From assembly GCA_030998015.1 (NCBI GenBank), contig JARWMV010000127.1:1-41130 (forward strand): a DNA stretch of 41,130 nt, in the 5' to 3' direction. How positions within the stretch are numbered: position 1 is the first letter of the stretch; the number at the start of each line of letters is the position of its first letter. The notes beneath the pieces were generated by a model. That model saw only the letters and a program-made list of their open reading frames with translations. It did no database searches and had not been told where the DNA came from. Source of the DNA: Ceratorhiza oryzae-sativae. Taxonomy: Eukaryota > Basidiomycota > Agaricomycetes > Cantharellales > Ceratobasidiaceae. This document shows, in pieces, positions 19,810 to 29,456 of this stretch. Both the position numbers and the translations under genes were made by a program.

Positions 19810-20661
19810 AAATATTTATAAGACTGACATTTTAAAGGTATATCATATTAAAGATTAATATAATCACATCCTCTATGAATGAAGAACTGTGGTTTCGCGT
19901 GTTTATACTATAAATACAGTCCAGGAAAATCCCACCCAGAATAGGCTTAAATCGGATTTATTGGTATTTCACCAAACCACGGGAACCTGGTTAAAGCACA
20001 ACCACGGAGTAGAAATAAAACACAGCCCTTCACCATAAGACGAAACCTAGGGCCATTCTGATAATTCCTGAACTATATACTTGTCAGAAGTGCAGGTTAA
20101 TTCGCTCTGCATAGAGCTTTAGCCAAACACAGTCGAAACGCCTACTTTAGTCGGAATCCTCCTGATTGCGAGGTATCCCGGATTAATTAATCCGGGTACC
20201 TCGGAATCCACAGCGCAAAAGAATCGCGCCATCAAAATGGGTTAGTCAGTGGAGTATGGTTGAAAATTTTAAGAGGATAAGATTTCTTATACTCTTCTTT
20301 TATAAGAATTTCGCGCTGGAGGCCATGATTCCGAGGTATCCTTCCATGCAATTGCTGGAATGCAATTGCTGGACCGGATTAATTAATCCTGTCCAGCAAG
20401 ATTTTATAAATCTTGCGTGGAAGGATACCTCGCAATGCCATACACTGGTATCCAAAGGATACACAGTGTATGACGACTCCCTCTTGGCACGCACATACGC
20501 ATTAACTTCAAGAAGTTAATACATGCCAAGCCTTCTCATTCAGGACATGTTTTAACACGCCATGGCGGGTTAAAGCGCTGCCATGGTGGTTGTGCTTGTG
20601 CTCGAGGTGAGCCAGGGGCCGGAGCGTGGAGCAGGCCCCAGGCTCCTACGAGCAAACCCAA

Positions 20662-20733
20662 AGGCGTTAAGAGGAATTGAACCTCTGTTAAAAGTATTAA
20701 CAGTACTCCGCATGACCACTATGCTATAACACC
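20662..20733 (-). tRNA. trnN: tRNA-Asn (GUU), mirror copy
   Basis: This is the reverse complement of the tRNA at 28533-28604, with the same cloverleaf and anticodon. Confidence 0.89.
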
Positions 20734-20933
20734 ACTTCGAGAATTTGAATAAGACCCCTATTTTTCCTGACCCGTCCCCTAGGTTGTTGCACGTACGTGC
20801 AACAATTTCACGCTTGTAGAGGAGACGTCTGTGTGCGGCTTAAGCCGTACACAGACGGCTCCGAAGCTTGAGGGTGAATACTCTTCGACAGGGTTAGGGT
20901 AGCTTTTCATTGACCGCAGGCCCGGCCCGCTCC

Positions 20934-21155
20934 CCGCGCGCGTTAGTTGCTGGTGGGACTTGTCCCACCAACCAACGTGAGCAATCGCAACCGTTTGCGA
21001 TTGCTAGTGCGCGGCATAATATCGATATTTAGCCGCCGGCTGAAAATGACGAACGGTCGTCATTTTCTACGAGGGAATCTTTATGGGAGGTAGCCTGGAC
21101 CATGAGACTCATGGTCAAGGCTACCTCATCTGAGGATTCCCTCTAACGCCGGCGG
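20934..21155 (+). repeat. DHE-172 with nested hairpin
   Basis: First copy of a tandemly duplicated segment. The partner at 21575 is plain. Confidence 0.95.
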
Positions 21156-21574
21156 GGAGCGGAGCTAGGGCCGCAGGGGAAATAAAATTCCGGTTTTTCT
21201 AAAAAAAAACCCCCTTTGCGGGCAACTTTGATGGCATGATGATTTGCCTGGCATGCCTTCTTCCACGCCTCAAGCGCCGATTGACGCTATTATCGTTCCT
21301 ATCCCGCTTTCCCACAACAGAGCGGAGAAACTCCGGGATAGTTTTGAATCCCCTATTTTTCCTGACCCGTCCCCTAGGTTGTTGCACGTACGTGCAACAA
21401 TTTCACGCTTGTAGAGGAGACGTCTGTGTGCGGCTTAAGCCGTACACAGACGGCTCCGAAGCTTGAGGGTGAATACTCTTCGACAGGGTTAGGGTAGCTT
21501 TTCATTGACCGCAGGCCCGGAGAAATATTGATTTTCCCTTGGGTTTTCCCTTGGGTTTTCCCCCGGCCCGCTCC

Positions 21575-21746
21575 CCGCGCGCGTTAGTTGCTGGTGGGAC
21601 TTGTCCCACCAACCAACGTGAGCAATCGCAACCGTTTGCGATTGCTAGTGCGCGGCATAATATCGATATTTAGCCGCCGGCTGAAAATGACGAACGGTCG
21701 TCATTTTCTACGAGGGAATCTTTAGGATTCCCTCTAACGCCGGCGG
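21575..21746 (+). repeat. DHE-172, plain
   Basis: Second copy of the tandemly duplicated segment. Confidence 0.95.
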
Positions 21747-22217
21747 GGAGCAGATCTAGGGCCGCAGGGGATGTATTTATCTCTTTTAATTAAAACGGAC
21801 TAGCATAATATGGCATCCTTAACACTGCCCCATTCCTATGCTCATTTACCCTGACACTGGCATCATAGTTCCTGCACACGGAAGGAGGCCGTAGTGTGCG
21901 GGGCTTATCCCTGACGACTTCGATCTTGCCTCCCTAATCTCTCCCCTTTCAGTTTGGGTGTGTCCCTGCCGGACAGCTTCGATGACCGAGCAGTGAACGC
22001 CTAACGCTCTTTGATCGCGCCTTTAGGCGCGGCCTAAGCGCTGAACGCTCCTTACAAATCCCTCCGCGCTCTTTGATCGCCCGCAGGGCGGCCTAAGCGC
22101 GGAGGGCTCAACTAATCGATGATTTGCGAAGGCAAATCTACACCCTGCCTAGAGAACTGCGCTTTAGCGCACGTCTTGGCAGGGGTATCGATTAGCGGGG
22201 TGATGCTTTGCGTAGGC

Positions 22218-22439
22218 CCGCGCGCGTTAGTTGCTGGTGGGACTTGTCCCACCAACCAACGTGAGCAATCGCAACCGTTTGCGATTGCTAGTGCGCGGCA
22301 TAATATCGATATTTAGCCGCCGGCTGAAAATGACGAACGGTCGTCATTTTCTACGAGGGAATCTTTATGGGAGGTAGCCTGGACCATGAGACTCATGGTC
22401 AAGGCTACCTCATCTGAGGATTCCCTCTAACGCCGGCGG
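22218..22439 (+). repeat. DHE-172 with nested hairpin
   Basis: Third member of the block shared with 2108-2510 and 10945-11395. Confidence 0.95.
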
Positions 22440-22804
22440 ACATCAATTTGTAGGGGCGAGGACGGGAAGAGTACGTCAAACTCGATCCTACCTCGGCGGG
22501 ATGGCAAATAGGTCTTCCACAAAGGGGTTGAAAGTTTCATTTTTGCAGCGCGCTATGCGGCTGCCCACAAATTGAATTTTGGACTATTGTTCTTGACATT
22601 AAAAATTACCCGACTTCGCTTAGATCCGATTTAGCTTGAGGGTAAATCGGGCTCCTCGAATGTACGTCTTCCAGGATGGAGATTAAGCTCCATCCGGAAG
22701 CCCATGGGAAATTAGGCGTTCTTCCATGCAAGATTTATAAAATCTTGCTGGACCTGCATCCTACCCAACAGGGCGGATGCCAGAACTTTATTTTGTTTTT
22801 ACCT

Positions 22805-23026
22805 CCGCGCGCGTTAGTTGCTGGTGGGACTTGTCCCACCAACCAACGTGAGCAATCGCAACCGTTTGCGATTGCTAGTGCGCGGCATAATATCGATATT
22901 TAGCCGCCGGCTGAAAATGACGAACGGTCGTCATTTTCTACGAGGGAATCTTTATGGGAGGTAGCCTGGACCATGAGACTCATGGTCAAGGCTACCTCAT
23001 CTGAGGATTCCCTCTAACGCCGGCGG
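22805..23026 (+). repeat. DHE-172 with nested hairpin
   Basis: Directly followed by a GTGCACGCC-family hairpin, as at 769 and 9208. Confidence 0.95.
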
Positions 23027-23635
23027 GACCCGTGCACGCCTGCGAACGCCTTGGCTTAAGCCAAGCAAGCTTGGCTCATATTGACCTTAAGGTCAATAAT
23101 CAAGCCAAGATTACCCCTCGGGTCAACAGCATGTATTTATATATAAATACAATGCTGGTTGACCCTAAGCGGGGGTATGAATTTGGGTTTTCTAAAGCAA
23201 GATCCATTAAAGTATTTTCGATTACACCTGTTACTCCCCAGGAAGAAGGTTAATAACGGGTTTATTGAATTGATGTTACATTCCTATTTCCAACTCTCTG
23301 ATCGCGCCTTTAGGCGCGGCCTAAGCGCTGAGGACTCTGATTCCGACGGAATCAGGCGCCTCCCGTGGTGGATGGGCCAGAGCGAAGCGACGGTCCTCAC
23401 CACCACGGGGGGCGAGTAAGCAGGGATTCTAATTGTATGAGAATCACCTCTTTTGGATTTATAGCATTTTAAGCCCCACTTAGAGTTTAAAGCATTGATT
23501 AACAACTCAACTTCATTCAATGTAAAGGAATGAGTACATAATTCAACATATCGACACTGTTTATTTCTTGTCCCATCATCTGCAAAAAGCCTGACTTTTT
23601 GCCAATAAGCTAAGCCTAAGGGAGTTAAAAGATTC

Positions 23636-23807
23636 CCGCGCGCGTTAGTTGCTGGTGGGACTTGTCCCACCAACCAACGTGAGCAATCGCAACCGTTTGC
23701 GATTGCTAGTGCGCGGCATAATATCGATATTTAGCCGCCGGCTGAAAATGACGAACGGTCGTCATTTTCTACGAGGGAATCTTTAGGATTCCCTCTAACG
23801 CCGGCGG
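23636..23807 (+). repeat. DHE-172, plain
   Basis: Inserted in HEG A (minus strand) between KKVVP and LLTPLG. Confidence 0.95.
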
Positions 23808-23888
23808 GCAGGAACTACTTTTTTTCCATCGATATAGAACAATTCAAAGAATATATATAAAGCAAGGCAAGGAAAGGGTGTTAAACCT

Positions 23889-23925
23889 GACCCGTGCCCG
23901 CCTACGATCGCAGCTCCGCCTCAAG
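23889..23925 (-). mobile_element. 36-nt element, mirror copy
   Basis: Reverse complement of 25342-25378. Confidence 0.77.
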
Positions 23926-23999
23926 CTAGAACTATATTCAGCACCAGTTACTTTGTGGGGCCCGGTTTTAGTTGTTTTAGGTTCCAGGTTACAATAACT

Positions 24000-24167
24000 A
24001 GTGACCCCCAATAAGGCAATGGCCTCCCAATGCGTCACAAACGTATTGGGGGGGGCCATTACCAACATCAATCCTTGACATTTCCTAAGGAATTGTCAAG
24101 GAATGGCAGTTTGGGGGGTCAATGGCGCCACAAGTTTTGTGGCGCGCATTGCAATCATTGGGGGTCT
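24000..24167 (-). mobile_element. Nested G-run hairpin complex, mirror copy
   Basis: Reverse complement of 25100-25267. Confidence 0.69.
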
Positions 24168-24581
24168 ACTGAATAATTTATACAAATGTTCAAGATATTC
24201 TCTGTTAGGAGCCCCTTGAACAAAAAATAATCTTGCATTTGCATATTGTTTCTGAATATATAAATCGCCCAGGCAGAGACCAATTAAAATATATTTCAAT
24301 TCACTCCCCTACGCCCCGACGGGAAATTGACGTCTGCAAAAAAGTCAGTTGGTCTGACCAGATCAACTTCCGTCAATTATCCCGGCGGGAATTTGGAGAC
24401 GGCTCTCCGCGCGTGGGCCGCGCCTCTGGCGCGATCTAAGCGCGGAGGGAGGTAAAGTGATTTGGGGTCTTTCTTCCTTGCTTAACAGCACAGATCTAGT
24501 TCTTTTCTCTTCAGATGATTTAATAGGCACTATAGAAGAAAGGGAAAGTAGACAAAATACATGATTACTTACGTCAAATAT

Positions 24582-24685
24582 GACCCGTGCACGCCTGCGA
24601 ACGCCTTGGCTTACATTGACCTTAAGGTCAATATGAGCCAAGCTTGCTTGGCTTAAGCCAAGGCGTTCGCAGGCGTGCACGGGTC
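24582..24685. other. Palindrome axis 2: chimeric GTGCACGCC hairpin
   Basis: The outer arms (from GACCCGTGCACGCC through CCTTGGCTTA and its complement) are mirror images. A 40-bp unpaired core (24614-24653) holds two inner hairpins, ATTGACC/GGTCAAT and AGCCAAG/CTTGGCT. Other copies of this element, for example at 40341-40440, have GCCAGGGCCG on one side. Here both sides carry the TGCGAACG side. Confidence 0.9.
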
Positions 24686-24820
24686 ATATTTGACGTAAGT
24701 AATCATGTATTTTGTCTACTTTCCCTTTCTTCTATAGTGCCTATTAAATCATCTGAAGAGAAAAGAACTAGATCTGTGCTGTTAAGCAAGGAAGAAAGAC
24801 CCCAAATCACTTTACCTCCC

Positions 24821-24964
24821 TCCGCGCTTAGATCGCGCCAGAGGCGCGGCCCACGCGCGGAGAGCCGTCTCCAAATTCCCGCCGGGATAATTGACGGAAG
24901 TTGATCTGGTCAGACCAACTGACTTTTTTGCAGACGTCAATTTCCCGTCGGGGCGTAGGGGAGT
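24821..24964. repeat. Hairpins in HEG A
   Basis: A CCGCGCTTAGATCGCGCC...GGCGCGG complex is followed by an ATTGACG...CGTCAAT arm pair enclosing TTGATCTGGTCAGACCAA. The block separates ITLPP from KYILIG. The mirror is 24303-24446. Confidence 0.65.
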
Positions 24965-25099
24965 GAATTGAAATATATTTTAATTGGTCTCTGCCTGGGC
25001 GATTTATATATTCAGAAACAATATGCAAATGCAAGATTATTTTTTGTTCAAGGGGCTCCTAACAGAGAATATCTTGAACATTTGTATAAATTATTCAGT

Positions 25100-25267
25100 A
25101 GACCCCCAATGATTGCAATGCGCGCCACAAAACTTGTGGCGCCATTGACCCCCCAAACTGCCATTCCTTGACAATTCCTTAGGAAATGTCAAGGATTGAT
25201 GTTGGTAATGGCCCCCCCCAATACGTTTGTGACGCATTGGGAGGCCATTGCCTTATTGGGGGTCACT
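25100..25267 (+). mobile_element. Nested G-run hairpin complex in HEG A
   Basis: An outer stem (GACCCCCAAT with ATTGGGGGTC) encloses a GCGCGCCAC/GTGGCGC hairpin, an ACCCCCCAAACTG arm, a CCTTGACAATTCC hairpin and a GGCCCCC...GGGAGG hairpin. AGT stands on both sides. The HEG frame resumes at SYCNLEP. The mirror is 24000-24167. Confidence 0.7.
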
Positions 25268-25341
25268 AGTTATTGTAACCTGGAACCTAAAACAACTAAA
25301 ACCGGGCCCCACAAAGTAACTGGTGCTGAATATAGTTCTAG

Positions 25342-25378
25342 CTTGAGGCGGAGCTGCGATCGTAGGCGGGCACGGGTC
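25342..25378 (+). mobile_element. 36-nt element (plus one C) in HEG A
   Basis: Flanked by AG on both sides (25340-25341 and 25379-25380). Removal with one AG gives YSSRFNTLSLP in frame, matching HEGs C and F. The mirror is 23889-23925. Confidence 0.78.
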
Positions 25379-25458
25379 AGGTTTAACACCCTTTCCTTGC
25401 CTTGCTTTAATATATTCTTTGAATTGTTCTATATCGATGGAAAAAAAGTAGTTCCTGC

Positions 25459-25630
25459 CCGCCGGCGTTAGAGGGAATCCTAAAGATTCCCTCGTAGAAA
25501 ATGACGACCGTTCGTCATTTTCAGCCGGCGGCTAAATATCGATATTATGCCGCGCACTAGCAATCGCAAACGGTTGCGATTGCTCACGTTGGTTGGTGGG
25601 ACAAGTCCCACCAGCAACTAACGCGCGCGG
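25459..25630 (-). repeat. DHE-172, plain
   Basis: Inserted in HEG A (plus strand), mirror of 23636-23807. Confidence 0.95.
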
Positions 25631-25853
25631 GAATCTTTTAACTCCCTTAGGCTTAGCTTATTGGCAAAAAGTCAGGCTTTTTGCAGATGATGGGACAAGA
25701 AATAAACAGTGTCGATATGTTGAATTATGTACTCATTCCTTTACATTGAATGAAGTTGAGTTGTTAATCAATGCTTTAAACTCTAAGTGGGGCTTAAAAT
25801 GCTATAAATCCAAAAGAGGTGATTCTCATACAATTAGAATCCCTGCTTACTCG

Positions 25854-26239
25854 CCCCCCGTGGTGGTGAGGACCGTCGCTTCGCTCTGGCCCATCCACCA
25901 CGGGAGGCGCCTGATTCCGTCGGAATCAGAGTCCTCAGCGCTTAGGCCGCGCCTAAAGGCGCGATCAGAGAGTTGGAAATAGGAATGTAACATCAATTCA
26001 ATAAACCCGTTATTAACCTTCTTCCTGGGGAGTAACAGGTGTAATCGAAAATACTTTAATGGATCTTGCTTTAGAAAACCCAAATTCATACCCCCGCTTA
26101 GGGTCAACCAGCATTGTATTTATATATAAATACATGCTGTTGACCCGAGGGGTAATCTTGGCTTGATTATTGACCTTAAGGTCAATATGAGCCAAGCTTG
26201 CTTGGCTTAAGCCAAGGCGTTCGCAGGCGTGCACGGGTC
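25854..26239. other. Hairpins and AT-rich DNA after HEG A
   Basis: A CCCCCCGTGGTGG...CCACCACGGG hairpin (25854-25903), CTGATTCCGTCGGAATCAG, and a GCGCTTAGGCCGCGCC hairpin are followed by unassigned AT-rich sequence (25976-26090), a CAGCATTGTATTTATATATAAATAC-type hairpin, and a GTGCACGCC-family hairpin. The mirror is 23027-23412. Confidence 0.5.
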
Positions 26240-26461
26240 CCGCCGGCGTTAGAGGGAATCCTCAGATGAGGTAGCCTTGACCATGAGTCTCATGGTCCAG
26301 GCTACCTCCCATAAAGATTCCCTCGTAGAAAATGACGACCGTTCGTCATTTTCAGCCGGCGGCTAAATATCGATATTATGCCGCGCACTAGCAATCGCAA
26401 ACGGTTGCGATTGCTCACGTTGGTTGGTGGGACAAGTCCCACCAGCAACTAACGCGCGCGG
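26240..26461 (-). repeat. DHE-172 with nested hairpin
   Basis: Mirror of 22805-23026. Confidence 0.95.
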
Positions 26462-26826
26462 AGGTAAAAACAAAATAAAGTTCTGGCATCCGCCCTGTTG
26501 GGTAGGATGCAGGTCCAGCAAGATTTTATAAATCTTGCATGGAAGAACGCCTAATTTCCCATGGGCTTCCGGATGGAGCTTAATCTCCATCCTGGAAGAC
26601 GTACATTCGAGGAGCCCGATTTACCCTCAAGCTAAATCGGATCTAAGCGAAGTCGGGTAATTTTTAATGTCAAGAACAATAGTCCAAAATTCAATTTGTG
26701 GGCAGCCGCATAGCGCGCTGCAAAAATGAAACTTTCAACCCCTTTGTGGAAGACCTATTTGCCATCCCGCCGAGGTAGGATCGAGTTTGACGTACTCTTC
26801 CCGTCCTCGCCCCTACAAATTGATGT
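26462..26826. other. Region without a recognised gene
   Basis: A CCAGCAAGATTTTATAAATCTTG hairpin, GGATGGAGCTTAATCTCCATCC and CCCGATTTACC...AAATCGG hairpins are visible. No coding frame can be assigned. The mirror is 22440-22804. Confidence 0.45.
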
Positions 26827-27048
26827 CCGCCGGCGTTAGAGGGAATCCTCAGATGAGGTAGCCTTGACCATGAGTCTCATGGTCCAGGCTACCTCCCATA
26901 AAGATTCCCTCGTAGAAAATGACGACCGTTCGTCATTTTCAGCCGGCGGCTAAATATCGATATTATGCCGCGCACTAGCAATCGCAAACGGTTGCGATTG
27001 CTCACGTTGGTTGGTGGGACAAGTCCCACCAGCAACTAACGCGCGCGG
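26827..27048 (-). repeat. DHE-172 with nested hairpin
   Basis: Mirror of 22218-22439. Confidence 0.95.
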
Positions 27049-27519
27049 GCCTACGCAAAGCATCACCCCGCTAATCGATACCCCTGCCAAGACGTGCGCT
27101 AAAGCGCAGTTCTCTAGGCAGGGTGTAGATTTGCCTTCGCAAATCATCGATTAGTTGAGCCCTCCGCGCTTAGGCCGCCCTGCGGGCGATCAAAGAGCGC
27201 GGAGGGATTTGTAAGGAGCGTTCAGCGCTTAGGCCGCGCCTAAAGGCGCGATCAAAGAGCGTTAGGCGTTCACTGCTCGGTCATCGAAGCTGTCCGGCAG
27301 GGACACACCCAAACTGAAAGGGGAGAGATTAGGGAGGCAAGATCGAAGTCGTCAGGGATAAGCCCCGCACACTACGGCCTCCTTCCGTGTGCAGGAACTA
27401 TGATGCCAGTGTCAGGGTAAATGAGCATAGGAATGGGGCAGTGTTAAGGATGCCATATTATGCTAGTCCGTTTTAATTAAAAGAGATAAATACATCCCCT
27501 GCGGCCCTAGATCTGCTCC
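27049..27519. other. Composite hairpin block and an RNA-like stretch
   Basis: The first 215 bp are the hairpin block shared with 38493 and 6997. After 27290 a CCGGCAGGGAC hairpin half leads into 27395-27460, which resembles 2552-2610. No ORF is convincing. The mirror is 21747-22217. Confidence 0.45.
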
Positions 27520-27691
27520 CCGCCGGCGTTAGAGGGAATCCTAAAGATTCCCTCGTAGAAAATGACGACCGTTCGTCATTTTCAGCCGGCGGCTAAATAT
27601 CGATATTATGCCGCGCACTAGCAATCGCAAACGGTTGCGATTGCTCACGTTGGTTGGTGGGACAAGTCCCACCAGCAACTAACGCGCGCGG
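27520..27691 (-). repeat. DHE-172, plain
   Basis: Mirror of 21575-21746. Confidence 0.95.
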
Positions 27692-28532
27692 GGAGCGGGC
27701 CGGGGGAAAACCCAAGGGAAAACCCAAGGGAAAATCAATATTTCTCCGGGCCTGCGGTCAATGAAAAGCTACCCTAACCCTGTCGAAGAGTATTCACCCT
27801 CAAGCTTCGGAGCCGTCTGTGTACGGCTTAAGCCGCACACAGACGTCTCCTCTACAAGCGTGAAATTGTTGCACGTACGTGCAACAACCTAGGGGACGGG
27901 TCAGGAAAAATAGGGGATTCAAAACTATCCCGGAGTTTCTCCGCTCTGTTGTGGGAAAGCGGGATAGGAACGATAATAGCGTCAATCGGCGCTTGAGGCG
28001 TGGAAGAAGGCATGCCAGGCAAATCATCATGCCATCAAAGTTGCCCGCAAAGGGGGTTTTTTTTTAGAAAAACCGGAATTTTATTTCCCCTGCGGCCCTA
28101 GCTCCGCTCCCCGCCGGCGTTAGAGGGAATCCTCAGATGAGGTAGCCTTGACCATGAGTCTCATGGTCCAGGCTACCTCCCATAAAGATTCCCTCGTAGA
28201 AAATGACGACCGTTCGTCATTTTCAGCCGGCGGCTAAATATCGATATTATGCCGCGCACTAGCAATCGCAAACGGTTGCGATTGCTCACGTTGGTTGGTG
28301 GGACAAGTCCCACCAGCAACTAACGCGCGCGGGGAGCGGGCCGGGCCTGCGGTCAATGAAAAGCTACCCTAACCCTGTCGAAGAGTATTCACCCTCAAGC
28401 TTCGGAGCCGTCTGTGTACGGCTTAAGCCGCACACAGACGTCTCCTCTACAAGCGTGAAATTGTTGCACGTACGTGCAACAACCTAGGGGACGGGTCAGG
28501 AAAAATAGGGGTCTTATTCAAATTCTCGAAGT
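27692..28532. repeat. Tandemly duplicated segment with two DHE-172 copies upstream of tRNA-Asn
   Basis: About 420 bp (TGCGGCCCTAG through DHE-172 and the GTTGCACGTACGTGCAAC cluster to CAGGAAAAATAGGGG) occurs twice in direct orientation, ending near 27918 and 28511. The first copy has extra AAACCCAAGGG repeats and a plain DHE; the second has a nested one. The mirror is 20734-21574. Confidence 0.75.
28111..28332 (-). repeat. DHE-172 with nested hairpin
   Basis: Mirror of 20934-21155. Confidence 0.95.
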
Positions 28533-28604
28533 GGTGTTATAGCATAGTGGTCATGCGGAGTACTGTTAATACTTTTAACAGAGGTTCAATTCCTCTTAAC
28601 GCCT
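28533..28604 (+). tRNA. trnN: tRNA-Asn (GUU)
   Basis: I folded this 72-nt cloverleaf by hand. The acceptor stem is GGTGTTA with TAACGCC (one G-T pair). The D arm is GCAT/ATGC with a 7-nt loop. The anticodon stem is GAGTA/TACTT with loop CTGTTAA, giving anticodon GTT after U33. The variable loop has 5 nt, and the T arm is AGAGG/CCTCT with loop TTCAATT. The discriminator is T, unusual for tRNA-Asn. All conserved positions fit, so it is probably functional. Confidence 0.9.
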
Positions 28605-29456
28605 TTGGGTTTGCTCGTAGGAGCCTGGGGCCTGCTCCACGCTCCGGCCCCTGGCTCACCTCGAGCACAAGCACAACCACCATGGCAGCGCTTTAACCCG
28701 CCATGGCGTGTTAAAACATGTCCTGAATGAGAAGGCTTGGCATGTATTAACTTCTTGAAGTTAATGCGTATGTGCGTGCCAAGAGGGAGTCGTCATACAC
28801 TGTGTATCCTTTGGATACCAGTGTATGGCATTGCGAGGTATCCTTCCACGCAAGATTTATAAAATCTTGCTGGACAGGATTAATTAATCCGGTCCAGCAA
28901 TTGCATTCCAGCAATTGCATGGAAGGATACCTCGGAATCATGGCCTCCAGCGCGAAATTCTTATAAAAGAAGAGTATAAGAAATCTTATCCTCTTAAAAT
29001 TTTCAACCATACTCCACTGACTAACCCATTTTGATGGCGCGATTCTTTTGCGCTGTGGATTCCGAGGTACCCGGATTAATTAATCCGGGATACCTCGCAA
29101 TCAGGAGGATTCCGACTAAAGTAGGCGTTTCGACTGTGTTTGGCTAAAGCTCTATGCAGAGCGAATTAACCTGCACTTCTGACAAGTATATAGTTCAGGA
29201 ATTATCAGAATGGCCCTAGGTTTCGTCTTATGGTGAAGGGCTGTGTTTTATTTCTACTCCGTGGTTGTGCTTTAACCAGGTTCCCGTGGTTTGGTGAAAT
29301 ACCAATAAATCCGATTTAAGCCTATTCTGGGTGGGATTTTCCTGGACTGTATTTATAGTATAAACACGCGAAACCACAGTTCTTCATTCATAGAGGATGT
29401 GATTATATTAATCTTTAATATGATATACCTTTAAAATGTCAGTCTTATAAATATTT
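28605..29456. other. Region between tRNA-Asn and HEG B
   Basis: It contains GGAGCCTGGGGCC...GGCCCCTGGCTC, ACCATGGCAGCGC...GCCATGG and ATACACTG...CAGTGTAT hairpins. A nested hairpin (28840-28940) has GGTATCCTTCC arms around CAAGATTTATAAAATCTTG, GGATTAATTAATCC and GCAATTGC. After 29110 the sequence is AT-rich with no assigned gene and may be intron. The mirror is 19810-20661. Confidence 0.45.

Larger units (their letters stand above)
23413..24581 (-). pseudogene. HEG A, mirror copy, with an extra frameshift
   Basis: This is the reverse-strand twin of 24686-25853. It differs by a 1-nt length change in a TA run at about 23857-23869 (partner about 25402-25413), which breaks the frame just after SLPCF. 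The two arms are therefore not strictly identical. Confidence 0.77.
24686..25853 (+). pseudogene. HEG A, LAGLIDADG_2-type ORF starting at axis 2, five pieces
   Basis: Pieces of one homing endonuclease follow in order. The N-terminal leader (24686-24820) ends in ITLPP. The first motif region is KYILIGLCLGDLYIQKQ (24965-25099). A short piece (25268-25341) begins SYCNLEPKTTK. The next piece (25379-25458) contains LSLPCF and IDGKKVVP. The C-terminal domain (25632-25853) contains LLTPLGLAYW, then ADDG, then HSFTLNEVELL, and ends at IRIPAYS. The usual KIGL end is missing. Insertions are a hairpin complex (24821-24964), a nested G-run element (25100-25267), a 36-nt element (25342-25378), DHE-172 (25459-25630) and a small 21-nt hairpin in frame inside motif 2. 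Removing the 36-nt element with one AG restores the frame. The N-terminus is cut by axis 2. Confidence 0.8.

Noticed and set aside
9037..23807. DHE-172 copies as a CRISPR array or satellite
   Set aside because: Spacing is irregular (hundreds to thousands of bases), the unit is 172-222 bp with internal hairpins, and no cas gene or uniform spacer is present.
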